Shown in pieces: positions 7,885 to 16,428 of a stretch of 30,549 nucleotides of DNA. Position numbers and translations under genes: made by a program. Under the pieces are notes generated by a model, which saw nothing but the letters and a program-made list of their open reading frames with translations, did no database searches and was not told where the DNA came from. This DNA is from Actinomycetota bacterium (GTDB taxonomy: Bacteria > Actinomycetota > Actinomycetes > Nanopelagicales > Nanopelagicaceae), in NCBI GenBank assembly GCA_009698045.1, contig WLRE01000004.1:1-30549 (forward strand), read 5' to 3'. Each line of letters opens with the position of its first letter. Position 1 is the first letter of the stretch.

Positions 7885-8460
7885 TTAACGCTTTGAGACA
7901 AACCGCCAGACTGTAGGAAGAGCGGTGCTTGCGATTGCAATCTTTAGAACTTCACCAATTATGAAAGGTTGTAACCCTTTTTCAAGAGTCCATGACCATG
8001 ACTGGCCGGTAGATTGATGTAACCAGAATAAACCGAAGGTGAAAATAACAGTTGTGCCAATGAGCATCGTAGGAATCACTGTTGCAATCTTTTGATCCCA
8101 TTTGCGACCTGCGAGCGCACCAGTAATCCATGATGCTAAAAGCATTCCCACGAGATATCCACCAGTTGCACCGGTTAAGCGTTCAATACCTGCACTCTGG
8201 TCTGCAAAAATTGGTGCACCAGCTACTCCAGCTGCGATATAAAAAGCGAAAGTCGAGAAACCTAACGAAGCGCCATATGCGCTGCCTAGCAAGAGTGCGC
8301 CAAGTGTTTGGCCCGTAATAGGGACGGGTGAACCAGGAACGGGCAGTGAAATTTGCGCCATAGCAGCGAGAAAGACGGTTCCCCCAAGAACAAGTCCAAG
8401 GTTGGAAACTGCGCTTCGGGTAGGTAGAACAACCGCCTTCAATGTGGCTATCTGTGACAT
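7885..8460 (-). CDS. bioY: BioY biotin transporter (ECF substrate-binding subunit)
   Basis: 191 aa, about six hydrophobic segments. The BioY signature is clear: AQISLPVPGSPVPITGQTL in the first third, followed by GALLLGSAYGASLGF, and a GATGGYLVGMLLASW segment in the middle. BioY proteins capture biotin and either act alone or dock on a shared ECF energy module. No bioM/bioN ATPase or T-component gene is nearby, so this is the solitary type. ATG start with AGGAA upstream. It is divergent from menG and followed by menF. Its place inside the menaquinone cluster has no obvious pathway reason; it may reflect biotin uptake by an organism that cannot make it, which is inference. Confidence 0.93.
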   Translation of the reverse strand: MSQIATLKAVVLPTRSAVSNLGLVLGGTVFLAAMAQISLPVPGSPVPITGQTLGALLLGSAYGASLGFSTFAFYIAAGVAGAPIFADQSAGIERLTGATGGYLVGMLLASWITGALAGRKWDQKIATVIPTMLIGTTVIFTFGLFWLHQSTGQSWSWTLEKGLQPFIIGEVLKIAIASTALPTVWRFVSKR

Positions 8461-8533
8461 TAAAAGTTCCTATCTCTGCAGGTCTTCACTGGTCTAACTT
8501 GTGGTCGGAGCCTACTCCCGAGAGAATGTACGA

Positions 8534-9229
8534 GTGAGTAGAGCTGGCCTCAATAAAGAACCCGATGACGTCTCTCGGATGTTCGACGGCGTGGCAAAAC
8601 GCTATGACCTGCTCAATGACCTCTTGAGTCTGGGCCGCACAAAAGCCTGGCGCAAGGTAGTTACTGCGATCATTGCACCGGCGCCCGGCATGGAAATCCT
8701 CGATATTGCCGCCGGGACCGGCTCATCTAGCCGCCCACTGGCAGATGGCGGGGCAAAGGTCATCCCACTAGATTTCTCGATCGGAATGCTCGATGCTGGC
8801 CGAAAGCGCCATCCTGATCTTGCCTTTACTCAGGGCGACGCCCTTGCCTTACCCTTCGAAAAAGAGCGCTTTGATGTGACGACCATCTCATTTGGTCTAC
8901 GAAATACGCAGAATACAAAGGCGGCGCTCGCAGAAGCGCTTCGAGTAACAAAAGCTGGCGGACGAATTGTGATCTGCGAATTCTCACAGCCCACAAATCG
9001 AATATTTAGACATATCTACCTGCGCTATTTGATGCGCGCCCTGCCTCCGATTGCTCGGCGCCTATCGTCAAATCCTGATGCCTACATCTATCTCGCAGAA
9101 TCCATCATTGCTTGGCCCAATCAAGAGGGCTTGGCGGCGCTAATGAGAGAGGCCGGATGGCAGCGAGTGACCTGGCAGAATCTCACCTTTGGTATTGTCG
9201 CAATTCACATGGGTTACGCTCAAAAATAG
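8534..9229 (+). CDS. menG: Demethylmenaquinone methyltransferase MenG
   Basis: 231 aa class I SAM methyltransferase of the UbiE/MenG family; it adds the methyl group in the last step of menaquinone synthesis. Visible features are MFDGVAKRYDLLNDLLSLG near the N-terminus, the SAM-binding motif I D57-IAAGTGSSSRPL, and the family motifs TISFGLRNT and GGRIVICEFSQPT. The start is placed at GTG 8534, giving MSRAGLNKEPDDV as in actinobacterial relatives. An in-frame GTG at 8501 adds 11 residues, but it directly abuts a plausible -10 element (TAACTT, 8495-8500), so it would lie upstream of the expected transcript start. No menH- or menJ-like gene lies between it and nuoA. Confidence 0.94.
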   Translation: MSRAGLNKEPDDVSRMFDGVAKRYDLLNDLLSLGRTKAWRKVVTAIIAPAPGMEILDIAAGTGSSSRPLADGGAKVIPLDFSIGMLDAGRKRHPDLAFTQGDALALPFEKERFDVTTISFGLRNTQNTKAALAEALRVTKAGGRIVICEFSQPTNRIFRHIYLRYLMRALPPIARRLSSNPDAYIYLAESIIAWPNQEGLAALMREAGWQRVTWQNLTFGIVAIHMGYAQK

Positions 9230-9274
9230 GCTGTTAGACCTACCCGTCAGTTTTTCCTCGCACACCTAAGCCCG

Positions 9275-9280
9275 TAGACT
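9275..9280 (+). promoter_or_regulatory. Putative -10 element TAGACT for the nuo operon (leaderless)
   Basis: TAGACT stands eight bases before the nuoA GTG, so transcription is expected to begin at or within a base or two of the start codon. The bases between (TCCTAATC) contain no ribosome binding site. The 59-base menG-nuoA gap is the only sizeable non-coding space ahead of the whole operon. A T-rich run (9251-9255) lies near the -35 position but is not a clear match. Confidence 0.6.
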
Positions 9281-9288
9281 TCCTAATC

Positions 9289-9648
9289 GTGAACCCTTAT
9301 GTACCGATTTTGGCTATCGGCGCCGTCGGCTTTGGATTCGGAGCCTTCTCCGTAGTGGCTGCCGCCATCACGGGACCTAAGCGTTACAACCGCGCAAAAC
9401 TCGATGCATACGAGTGTGGAATCGAACCCTCACCGCAAGCAGCTGGTGGTGGACGTTTCCCTGTTAAGTACTTCCTCACTGCAATGCTTTTTATTGTCTT
9501 TGATATTGAAATTGTCTTTCTCTATCCATGGGCCGTCTCTTTTGATCAACTCGGTCTCTTTGGTTTAGTTGAAATGGTGATCTTTATCGGAACCGTCTTT
9601 GTCGCTTACGCATACGTCTGGCGACGTGGCGGATTGGAATGGGATTAA
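9289..9648 (+). CDS. nuoA: NADH-quinone oxidoreductase subunit A
   Basis: 119 aa membrane subunit of respiratory complex I, next to the quinone-access region. Three hydrophobic segments are visible. The conserved loop AKLDAYECGIEPSPQAAGGGRFPVKYFL (split by the first and second segments) and the acidic FDIEIVFLYPWA segment are family hallmarks. GTG start, no ribosome binding site, apparently leaderless. It is the first gene of a 14-gene operon; nuoB starts two bases after the stop, or ten bases before it if an earlier ATG is used. Confidence 0.96.
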   Translation: MNPYVPILAIGAVGFGFGAFSVVAAAITGPKRYNRAKLDAYECGIEPSPQAAGGGRFPVKYFLTAMLFIVFDIEIVFLYPWAVSFDQLGLFGLVEMVIFIGTVFVAYAYVWRRGGLEWD

Positions 9649-9650
9649 GA

Positions 9651-10205
9651 ATGGGTTTAGAAGAGAAGCTACCGAGTGGTTTTGCTTTAACAACAGTTGA
9701 AGGTCTTGCTGGCTACATGCGCAAGAACTCACTCTGGCCTGCAACCTTTGGTCTTGCCTGTTGTGCAATTGAAATGATGGCAGCCGGTGGCGGTCGTTAT
9801 GACTTAGCTCGTTTTGGAATGGAAGTTTTCCGGGCATCTCCTCGCCAAGCTGATCTCATGATTGTTGCAGGTCGAGTATCAAATAAAATGGCACCGGTGC
9901 TTCGTCAGATTTATGATCAAATGGCTGGTCCTAAATGGGTTATTGCGATGGGTGCATGTGCATCTTCCGGCGGAATGTTTAACAACTACGCCATTGTTCA
10001 GGGCGTAGATCACGTTGTTCCAGTAGATATTTATCTTCCAGGTTGTCCACCACGTCCAGAACAATTAATGGATGCGATTTTAAAGTTGCACGAAGTTATT
10101 GGCCAAGAAAAACTCGGCGTTAACCGTGAAAAGCTCATTGCAGAGGTAGAAGCAGCAGCAATGGCAGCTAAGCCAACTCACCAACTAAAGGGCCTTCTCG
10201 CATGA
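9651..10205 (+). CDS. nuoB: NADH-quinone oxidoreductase subunit B
   Basis: 184 aa peripheral-arm subunit carrying cluster N2, the 4Fe-4S centre that hands electrons to menaquinone. Cluster ligands are visible as the adjacent pair C37-C38 (GLACCAIEMM), the cysteine in MGACASSGGMFNN and that in LPGCPPRPEQ. The long block ARFGMEVFRASPRQADLM is nearly invariant in the family. Start chosen at ATG 9651, giving MGLEEKLPSGF as in other actinobacterial NuoB proteins. An in-frame ATG at 9639 would add four residues and overlap nuoA. The stop overlaps the nuoC start as ATGA. Confidence 0.97.
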   Translation: MGLEEKLPSGFALTTVEGLAGYMRKNSLWPATFGLACCAIEMMAAGGGRYDLARFGMEVFRASPRQADLMIVAGRVSNKMAPVLRQIYDQMAGPKWVIAMGACASSGGMFNNYAIVQGVDHVVPVDIYLPGCPPRPEQLMDAILKLHEVIGQEKLGVNREKLIAEVEAAAMAAKPTHQLKGLLA

Positions 10206-10846
10206 GTGATTCAACGCAAAAGGGTTCGTTTGGCGTCAGCGGAACGGGAGATACCTCCGGCTTTGGTGGCCTAGTGCGTACTGCTATTGATTCGGGTTCA
10301 ACCGAGCGCCCATATGGTGGCTATTTCGACAGCGTCGCCGATGATTTAGAGCGCGCTTATCCAGAATTTTCAGATGCAATCGAACGCGTAGTTGTTGACC
10401 GCGGTGAACTAACTTTGCATGTAAAGCGCGAACGTCTTGTCGATGTTGCACGCATCCTTCGTGATACCGAATCTCTTCGCTTTGAAGTCTGCCTTGGTGT
10501 TAACGGTGTGCATTATCCAGATCAGGCTGGCCGTGAACTTCACGCGGTTTACCCACTTCTTTCGATGACACATAACCGTCGAATTCGTCTCGAAGTTTCA
10601 ATTCCTGATTCTGATCCACACTTGCCATCACTTGTTGAACTCTGGGCCGGCAACAATTGGCACGAACGCGAAACATTCGACATGTTCGGAATTATTTTTG
10701 ATGGACATCCAGGTCTCACTCGCATCTTGATGCCTGATGATTGGCCCGGACATCCGCAACGTAAAGATTATCCACTTGGCGGAATCGCCATTGAATACAA
10801 GGGTGCAACTGTTCCGGCTCCTTCAGAGCGGAGGTCTTACAAGTGA
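10202..10846 (+). CDS. nuoC: NADH-quinone oxidoreductase subunit C
   Basis: 214 aa, 30-kDa-type subunit of the complex I peripheral arm, binding NuoD near the quinone pocket; it carries no cofactor. The family signature is complete at residues about 147-194: ELWAGNNWHERETFDMFGI, then HPGLTRILMPDDWPGHPQRKDYPLGG. The first 35 residues are Gly/Ser/Thr-rich and probably disordered. nuoC and nuoD are separate here, unlike the fused nuoCD of E. coli. The ATG overlaps the nuoB stop, and the stop overlaps the nuoD GTG. Confidence 0.96.
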   Translation: MSDSTQKGSFGVSGTGDTSGFGGLVRTAIDSGSTERPYGGYFDSVADDLERAYPEFSDAIERVVVDRGELTLHVKRERLVDVARILRDTESLRFEVCLGVNGVHYPDQAGRELHAVYPLLSMTHNRRIRLEVSIPDSDPHLPSLVELWAGNNWHERETFDMFGIIFDGHPGLTRILMPDDWPGHPQRKDYPLGGIAIEYKGATVPAPSERRSYK

Positions 10847-12171
10847 CAACCGAAGCATCCTCACGCGAAACGACTGAAGGTCGCGTCTACTCTGTAACTG
10901 GTGGAGATTGGGATTCCCTCGTTACCGAAATTGGTCAGACGAAAGAAGAGCGCGTTGTCATTAACATGGGCCCACAACACCCATCTACTCACGGCGTTCT
11001 TCGTTTAATTCTTGAACTCGAAGGCGAGACTGTTACTGAAGCTCGCGCAGGTATTGGTTACTTGCATACTGGTATCGAGAAAAATACCGAGTACCGCACA
11101 TGGACTCAGGGCGTCACATTTGTCACGCGCATGGATTACCTAGCTCCACTCTTTAACGAAGCTGCGTACTGCCTTGGCGTTGAAAAGCTCCTCGGAATTA
11201 CAAATGATGTCCCAGAGCGCGCCAGCGTTATTCGCGTCATGATGATGGAACTCAATCGCATCTCTTCCCACATGGTTGCACTCGGCACCGGCGCACTTGA
11301 ACTCGGCGCCCTTTCACCGATGATCTTCGCTTTCCGCGAGCGCGAGAAAGTCCTCGATCTCTTCGAAATGATCTCTGGCTTACGCATGAATATGGCGTAC
11401 ATCCGTCCCGGCGGAGTGGCGCAAGATATTCCGCTCGGAGCAGTTACCAAGATTCGCGAGACGGTAAAAGAACTTCGCCACAACTTTAAGGATAATGAGA
11501 AGCTGCTTGTCGGCAACTCCATCTGGATGAAGCGCACACAAGGAATTGGTTATCTAGACCTTGCAGGTTGCATCACTCTCGGAGTGACAGGTCCGGTTCT
11601 TCGTTCGGCTGGCATGCCGTGGGATCTACGTAAGACCGAGCCATATTGTGGCTACGAAAATTACGACTTTGATGTCATCACAACTGATACCTGCGATGTC
11701 TACGGACGATTTCTCATTCGCATGCAAGAGCTCGAACAATCACTACGCATCATTGAACAAGCATGTGACAAATTAGGAAATCTTGCGGGAGCGCCAGTAA
11801 TGGTTGCCGACAAGAAAATTGCTTGGCCAGCACAACTTTCTGTGGGTGGCGATGGAATGGGTAATTCACTCAATCACATCCGCGAAATTATGGGCGAATC
11901 CATGGAAGCGCTTATTCATCACTTCAAATTAGTTACCGAAGGATTTAGCGTCCCGGCCGGACAGGTCTACGCAACTGTCGAATCCCCACGTGGCGAAACT
12001 GGCGTTCACTTGGTCTCTGATGGCGGAACGCATCCATATCGGGTTCACTTCCGCGAACCATCCTTTAATAACTTACAGAGCACAGCAGCAATGAGTGAAG
12101 GCGGAATGATTGCCGACATTATTGGCGCAGTTGCCTCTATCGATCCTGTGATGGGTGGTGTTGATCGCTAA
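10843..12171 (+). CDS. nuoD: NADH-quinone oxidoreductase subunit D
   Basis: 442 aa, 49-kDa-type subunit that with NuoB forms the quinone-reduction site. The quinone-pocket loop GPQHPSTHGVLR is at residues 43-54. HTGIEKNTEYRTW, FVTRMDYLAP and RMQELEQSLRIIEQ are typical of the family, which descends from hydrogenase large subunits; the nickel-binding cysteines of hydrogenases are absent. The protein ends in the conserved DPVMGGVDR. GTG start overlaps the nuoC stop as GTGA, with a good ribosome binding site GGAGG eight bases upstream. The stop shares one base with the nuoE ATG. Confidence 0.97.
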   Translation: MTTEASSRETTEGRVYSVTGGDWDSLVTEIGQTKEERVVINMGPQHPSTHGVLRLILELEGETVTEARAGIGYLHTGIEKNTEYRTWTQGVTFVTRMDYLAPLFNEAAYCLGVEKLLGITNDVPERASVIRVMMMELNRISSHMVALGTGALELGALSPMIFAFREREKVLDLFEMISGLRMNMAYIRPGGVAQDIPLGAVTKIRETVKELRHNFKDNEKLLVGNSIWMKRTQGIGYLDLAGCITLGVTGPVLRSAGMPWDLRKTEPYCGYENYDFDVITTDTCDVYGRFLIRMQELEQSLRIIEQACDKLGNLAGAPVMVADKKIAWPAQLSVGGDGMGNSLNHIREIMGESMEALIHHFKLVTEGFSVPAGQVYATVESPRGETGVHLVSDGGTHPYRVHFREPSFNNLQSTAAMSEGGMIADIIGAVASIDPVMGGVDR

Positions 12172-12803
12172 TGGCATTTACAACAGAACAAGAAGCCATC
12201 ATGGACTCTATCGTTGCTCGCTATCCACGCAAGCGCTCTGCCATCATGCCGTTATTGCACTTTGTTCAATCCATCTACGGCTATGTCACTAAAGATGGCA
12301 TCGAAAAAATTGCAGAAAAGATCGAAGTTGAAGCTGCTGAAGTTACCGCAGTCTCTACTTTCTATACCCAATATAAATCAGAGCCAGTGGGCGAATATCA
12401 CGTGGGCGTCTGCATCAATACTTTGTGTGCCGTAATGGGCGGCGACGCGATTTACGATTCTGTCAGCGATCACTTAGGAATCGGAAATCACGAGACTACA
12501 AAAGATGGCAAAGTTTCACTCGAAAAAATTGAATGTAATGCTGCATGTGACTATGCACCTGTTGTAATGGTCAACTGGGAATTTTTTGATAACCAGACTC
12601 CACAATCAGTTCGCAATCTGGTCGATGCTGCGCGTGCCGGAAATCCTCCAGCACCCACTCGTGGACCAAAGACGCTTCGCACTTGGAAGCAGAACTCAGA
12701 AGTTTTAGCTGGACTATCTGATGGACTTTCTGGTGAAGGCGTATCAGCAGGACCAGCAACGCTATTAGGACTCAAGATTGCTAAAGAAGGTGGATCCAAG
12801 TGA
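12171..12803 (+). CDS. nuoE: NADH-quinone oxidoreductase subunit E
   Basis: 210 aa, 24-kDa-type subunit of the NADH-oxidising module, with a thioredoxin-like 2Fe-2S cluster (N1a). The four ligands are C81 and C86 (VCINTLCAVMGG) and C122 and C126 (ECNAACDYAP). After about residue 150 comes a 60-residue tail rich in Pro, Gly and Ser, longer than in E. coli but usual for actinobacteria. ATG start shares one base with the nuoD stop (TAATG) without a strong ribosome binding site, suggesting coupling. The stop overlaps the nuoF GTG. Confidence 0.96.
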   Translation: MAFTTEQEAIMDSIVARYPRKRSAIMPLLHFVQSIYGYVTKDGIEKIAEKIEVEAAEVTAVSTFYTQYKSEPVGEYHVGVCINTLCAVMGGDAIYDSVSDHLGIGNHETTKDGKVSLEKIECNAACDYAPVVMVNWEFFDNQTPQSVRNLVDAARAGNPPAPTRGPKTLRTWKQNSEVLAGLSDGLSGEGVSAGPATLLGLKIAKEGGSK

Positions 12804-14101
12804 CCCAACTGACCCCCGTACTTTCTGCACATTGGGATGAAGCAGATTCATTTACTATCGAGGGCTACCAGCGCCATGGCGGTTACAAGGCTCTTGAAAA
12901 AGCGCTCTCCATGCAACCTGATGAAGTTATTCAATTAGTTAAAGATTCTGGTCTTCGCGGTCGCGGCGGCGCTGGCTTTCCCACCGGAATGAAGTGGGGA
13001 TTTATTCCGCAGGGCGATAATAAAGAGCATTACTTAGTTGTTAACGCAGATGAGTCCGAGCCTGGTACTTGCAAAGATATGCCGCTGTTGATGGCAAATC
13101 CTCATGTACTTATCGAAGGCATGATCATCGCGTCATACGCCATCCGCGCAAACTATGCATTTGTTTATGTCCGCGGTGAAGTTGCGCATGTTGTTCGTCG
13201 AGTACAGAAAGCGATTGAAGATGCATACAAGGCTGGACTTCTCGGCAAGAATATTTTGGGCAAGGGCTTTGATCTCGAACTCGTAATTCATATCGGCGCA
13301 GGTGCATACATCTGTGGTGAAGAGACTGCGCTCCTAGATTCCCTCGAAGGTTTCCGCGGTCAACCTCGCTTACGTCCACCATTCCCCGCCATCGCTGGTT
13401 TATACGCACGCCCAACCGTCGTAAACAACGTGGAATCAATCGCTTCAGTGCCAGCAATTATTGCTAATGGCGTTGAATGGTTCCAAGCAATGGGCACCGA
13501 GAAGAGCAAGGGCTTTACCTTGTACTCACTCTCCGGCCACGTTACTAACCCAGGACAATTTGAAGCACCATTGGGAATCACACTCCGCGAACTACTAGAA
13601 CTAGCAGGCGGAGTTCGCGCCGGACATCAGATTAAATTCTGGACACCAGGTGGATCATCCACCCCGCTATTTACCGCTGAACACCTCGATGTTCCTCTGG
13701 ATTACGAAGGCGTTGCCGCAGCAGGTTCGATGCTCGGAACAAAAGCACTTCAAATTTTTGATGAGACAACTTGCGTTGTCCGCGCAGCACTTCGCTGGTC
13801 CGAGTTTTACAAGCACGAATCATGTGGAAAGTGCACGCCATGTCGCGAGGGCACTTGGTGGTTAGTACAAATGTTGCACGACCTTGAAGCCGGTAAGGGC
13901 ACTGAAGAAGATCTGACCAAGCTCTTGGATCTCTGCGACAACATTGCGGGCCGTTCATTCTGCGCGCTTGCAGATGGCGCAGTGGCACCAATTATTTCTT
14001 CACTCAAATATTTCCGAGATGAATACCTGGCACACCAACGCAACGGTGGTTGCCCCTTTGATCCAATCGCTTCTACTACCTTTGCGACAGTTGGTGCTTA
14101 A
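12800..14101 (+). CDS. nuoF: NADH-quinone oxidoreductase subunit F
   Basis: 433 aa, 51-kDa-type subunit that binds NADH and FMN and is the electron entry point of complex I. Nucleotide-binding signature GLRGRGGAGFPTGMKW is at residues 51-66, with NADESEPGTCKD and the FMN-site GAGAYICGEETALLDSLEG behind it. The N3 4Fe-4S cluster ligands are C342, C345 and C348 (ESCGKCTPCREG) and C388 (SFCALADG). GTG start overlaps the nuoE stop as GTGA, with AAGAAGGTGG upstream. The stop shares one base with the nuoG ATG. Confidence 0.97.
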   Translation: MTQLTPVLSAHWDEADSFTIEGYQRHGGYKALEKALSMQPDEVIQLVKDSGLRGRGGAGFPTGMKWGFIPQGDNKEHYLVVNADESEPGTCKDMPLLMANPHVLIEGMIIASYAIRANYAFVYVRGEVAHVVRRVQKAIEDAYKAGLLGKNILGKGFDLELVIHIGAGAYICGEETALLDSLEGFRGQPRLRPPFPAIAGLYARPTVVNNVESIASVPAIIANGVEWFQAMGTEKSKGFTLYSLSGHVTNPGQFEAPLGITLRELLELAGGVRAGHQIKFWTPGGSSTPLFTAEHLDVPLDYEGVAAAGSMLGTKALQIFDETTCVVRAALRWSEFYKHESCGKCTPCREGTWWLVQMLHDLEAGKGTEEDLTKLLDLCDNIAGRSFCALADGAVAPIISSLKYFRDEYLAHQRNGGCPFDPIASTTFATVGA

Positions 14102-16428
14102 TGAGTACTGAACAATTAACAGAGGTTGAGATGATTACCGTCGTTATCGATGGTTTTGAAGTCACTGTTCCCAAAGGAACTCTCGTTATTCGTGCCGCTG
14201 AAAAACTGGGAATTCAGATTCCTCGTTTCTGCGATCACCCGCTTCTCTCTCCAGCCGGTGCATGTCGTCAATGTTTAGTCGATATTGAGATCAATGGTCG
14301 CGCATTTCCTAAGCCACAAGCCTCATGCACGATTCCAGTTGAACCTGGCATGATTGTAAAAACTCAATTGACCTCTCCTGTTGCAGATAAAGCACAGAAA
14401 GGTGTCATGGAGTTGTTGCTCATCAACCACCCATTGGATTGCCCCGTATGCGATAAAGGCGGCGAATGCCCACTTCAGAATCAAGCAATGAGCAATGGTC
14501 GCCCAACTTCACGTTACGAAGGCGTAAAGCGCACATATGACAAGCCGGTAGCAATCTCTTCTCAAGTTCTACTCGACCGCGAACGTTGCGTTCTCTGCGC
14601 ACGCTGTACTCGATTCTCTGAAGAAATTGCTGGAGATCCATTTATTACATTGAACGAACGTGGCGCACTACAACAAGTTGGCATCTACGAAGATAAGCCG
14701 TTCGAGTCTTACTTCTCTGGCAACACTGTTCAAATCTGCCCAGTAGGTGCATTAACCGGAACTTCTTACCGTTTCCGCGCTCGTCCATTCGATTTAGTTT
14801 CAGTAGATAGTGCCTGCGAACACTGCGCATCCGGTTGTGCAATGCGCACTGATATTCGTCGCGGCAAGACTCTGCGTCGCCTTGCCGGCGATGACGCATC
14901 TGTCAACGCCGAATGGAACTGCGACAAGGGTCGCTGGGCATTTAAGTATTTAATAACTCGTGAACGCGTTGCAACACCAATGGTTCGCGGCAGTGATGGC
15001 GAACTTCACGAAGCTTCATGGCCAGAGGCACTTGCAGCTGCAGCTGCTGGTTTAAAGTCAAAGCGTGCAGGTGTTCTTGTCGGAGGTCGCACAACTCGCG
15101 AAGATGCTTACGGCTATAGCAAGTTTGCTCGTGTATCGCTCGGCACCAACGATATAGATTTCCGCGCTCGTCCTCACTCTGATGAAGAAACATCATTCCT
15201 CTCCTCCATCGCACTGGGTCTTTCAACTACCTACTCAGATCTTGATAAAGCAGATCACGTAGTTCTTGTTGAATTCGAACCAGAAGAAGAATCTCCGATC
15301 GTCTTCTTGCGCTTGTATAAGCAAGTTCGCAAGCGCGCTATCCATATTTCTACAACAGCTCCACGGATCTCTCGTGGAAATCACAAGCTCACCGCAGTGC
15401 GCACCTCACTATCTTCTGTAAGTGGCCTTACAGCTAAGTCAGTAATCATTCTCGGAGAACGCGCTGCTGAGACCGGCGGAACAATCTCAGCCGCAGTCGC
15501 ACTCGCCGCTTCAACTGGTGCAAAGTTGGCATGGATTCCTCGTCGAGCAGGAGAACGTGGTGCACTTGAATCTGGAGCGTTCCCATCTCTTCTCCCGGGT
15601 GGCCGCCCTGTTAGTGATGCTTCCGCACGTGTAGATGTCGCATCTGCGTGGGGCGTCTCGCACCTCCCACAAAATCCAGGTCGCTCTACTTCTGAAATCT
15701 TGCAGGGACTCAATACGCCAGATGGTTTAGAGGCTGTTGTTATTGGTGGCGTAGATCCAGCTGACATTTCGGCAGATGCGCTCTCACAACTTCTCAATAC
15801 CTTTGTAGTCTCACTCGAAGTTTCTCACAGTGCAATTACAGCAATTGCAGATGTCATTCTTCCGGTAGCTGCTGTTGTCGAAAAGCAAGGAACATTTGTC
15901 GATTGGCAAGGTCACGCTCGTGGATTTGAAAAGGCAATTGATGATGCTCAAACTCGGAGCGATGTTCGCATTCTCTCGATGCTGGCGGACGAGCTTGGTG
16001 CACCTATCAATTTGCCAAGTGTTTCGGCCACTGCTCGCGAAATTCAATCGCTTGGCACATGGGATGGCGCACGCGCTGCATTTGAGAAAACTTCTGCCGG
16101 ATCTGCTCCGCGCACCGAAGGCACAACTGCAATGCTTCATTCCTGGCGTTTGCTACTCGACCTCGGAACACTTCAAGAAGGCGAAGCGAATTTGGCAGGT
16201 ACTGCTCGCACTGCTCGCGCTCACATCTCTGCATCTCGCGCCGCCGCTTTAGGCGTTAAGAACGACGATCGCGTGCGCGTATCAAGTGAGCGTGGCTCAC
16301 TCACGCTTCCTGCAGTCATTGTTGATATTTCTGATGATTGTGTTTGGGTTCCTCGCAATTCTCTTAACTCACAAGTTATTCCCGCACTGGGCTTTAGCTC
16401 TGGAGTAGTTACGGTGGTCAAAGCATGA
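14101..16428 (+). CDS. nuoG: NADH-quinone oxidoreductase subunit G
   Basis: 775 aa, 75-kDa-type subunit that wires electrons from NuoF toward NuoI. Cluster ligands in order: 2Fe-2S N1b C44, C55, C58, C76; N5 with histidine ligand H110 and C114, C117, C123; N4 C163, C166, C169, C213; and the off-path N7 set C239, C242, C246, C274 (CEHCASGC ... WNCDKGRW). N7 is absent from many complex I enzymes but common in this lineage. The remainder is a molybdopterin-oxidoreductase-like domain without an expected metal cofactor; its C-terminal end (ASRAAALGVKNDDRVRVSS) resembles the molydop-binding fold. Start overlaps nuoF as TAATG, stop overlaps nuoH as ATGA. Confidence 0.96.
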   Translation: MSTEQLTEVEMITVVIDGFEVTVPKGTLVIRAAEKLGIQIPRFCDHPLLSPAGACRQCLVDIEINGRAFPKPQASCTIPVEPGMIVKTQLTSPVADKAQKGVMELLLINHPLDCPVCDKGGECPLQNQAMSNGRPTSRYEGVKRTYDKPVAISSQVLLDRERCVLCARCTRFSEEIAGDPFITLNERGALQQVGIYEDKPFESYFSGNTVQICPVGALTGTSYRFRARPFDLVSVDSACEHCASGCAMRTDIRRGKTLRRLAGDDASVNAEWNCDKGRWAFKYLITRERVATPMVRGSDGELHEASWPEALAAAAAGLKSKRAGVLVGGRTTREDAYGYSKFARVSLGTNDIDFRARPHSDEETSFLSSIALGLSTTYSDLDKADHVVLVEFEPEEESPIVFLRLYKQVRKRAIHISTTAPRISRGNHKLTAVRTSLSSVSGLTAKSVIILGERAAETGGTISAAVALAASTGAKLAWIPRRAGERGALESGAFPSLLPGGRPVSDASARVDVASAWGVSHLPQNPGRSTSEILQGLNTPDGLEAVVIGGVDPADISADALSQLLNTFVVSLEVSHSAITAIADVILPVAAVVEKQGTFVDWQGHARGFEKAIDDAQTRSDVRILSMLADELGAPINLPSVSATAREIQSLGTWDGARAAFEKTSAGSAPRTEGTTAMLHSWRLLLDLGTLQEGEANLAGTARTARAHISASRAAALGVKNDDRVRVSSERGSLTLPAVIVDISDDCVWVPRNSLNSQVIPALGFSSGVVTVVKA

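Noticed and set aside
8501..8533. GTG 8501 as the menG start
   Set aside because: It touches the probable -10 element and gives 11 extra residues; GTG 8534 matches the usual family start.
8461..8533. Biotin-related riboswitch or repressor operator between bioY and menG
   Set aside because: The gap is too short for a known riboswitch, and no convincing inverted repeat for a biotin regulator was found; GGAG-CCTA-CTCC (8507-8518) is too short to call.
15381..15797. 138-codon minus-strand open frame inside nuoG
   Set aside because: Antisense to the NuoG molybdopterin-like domain; Ser/Arg/Pro/Ala-biased translation typical of a shadow frame.
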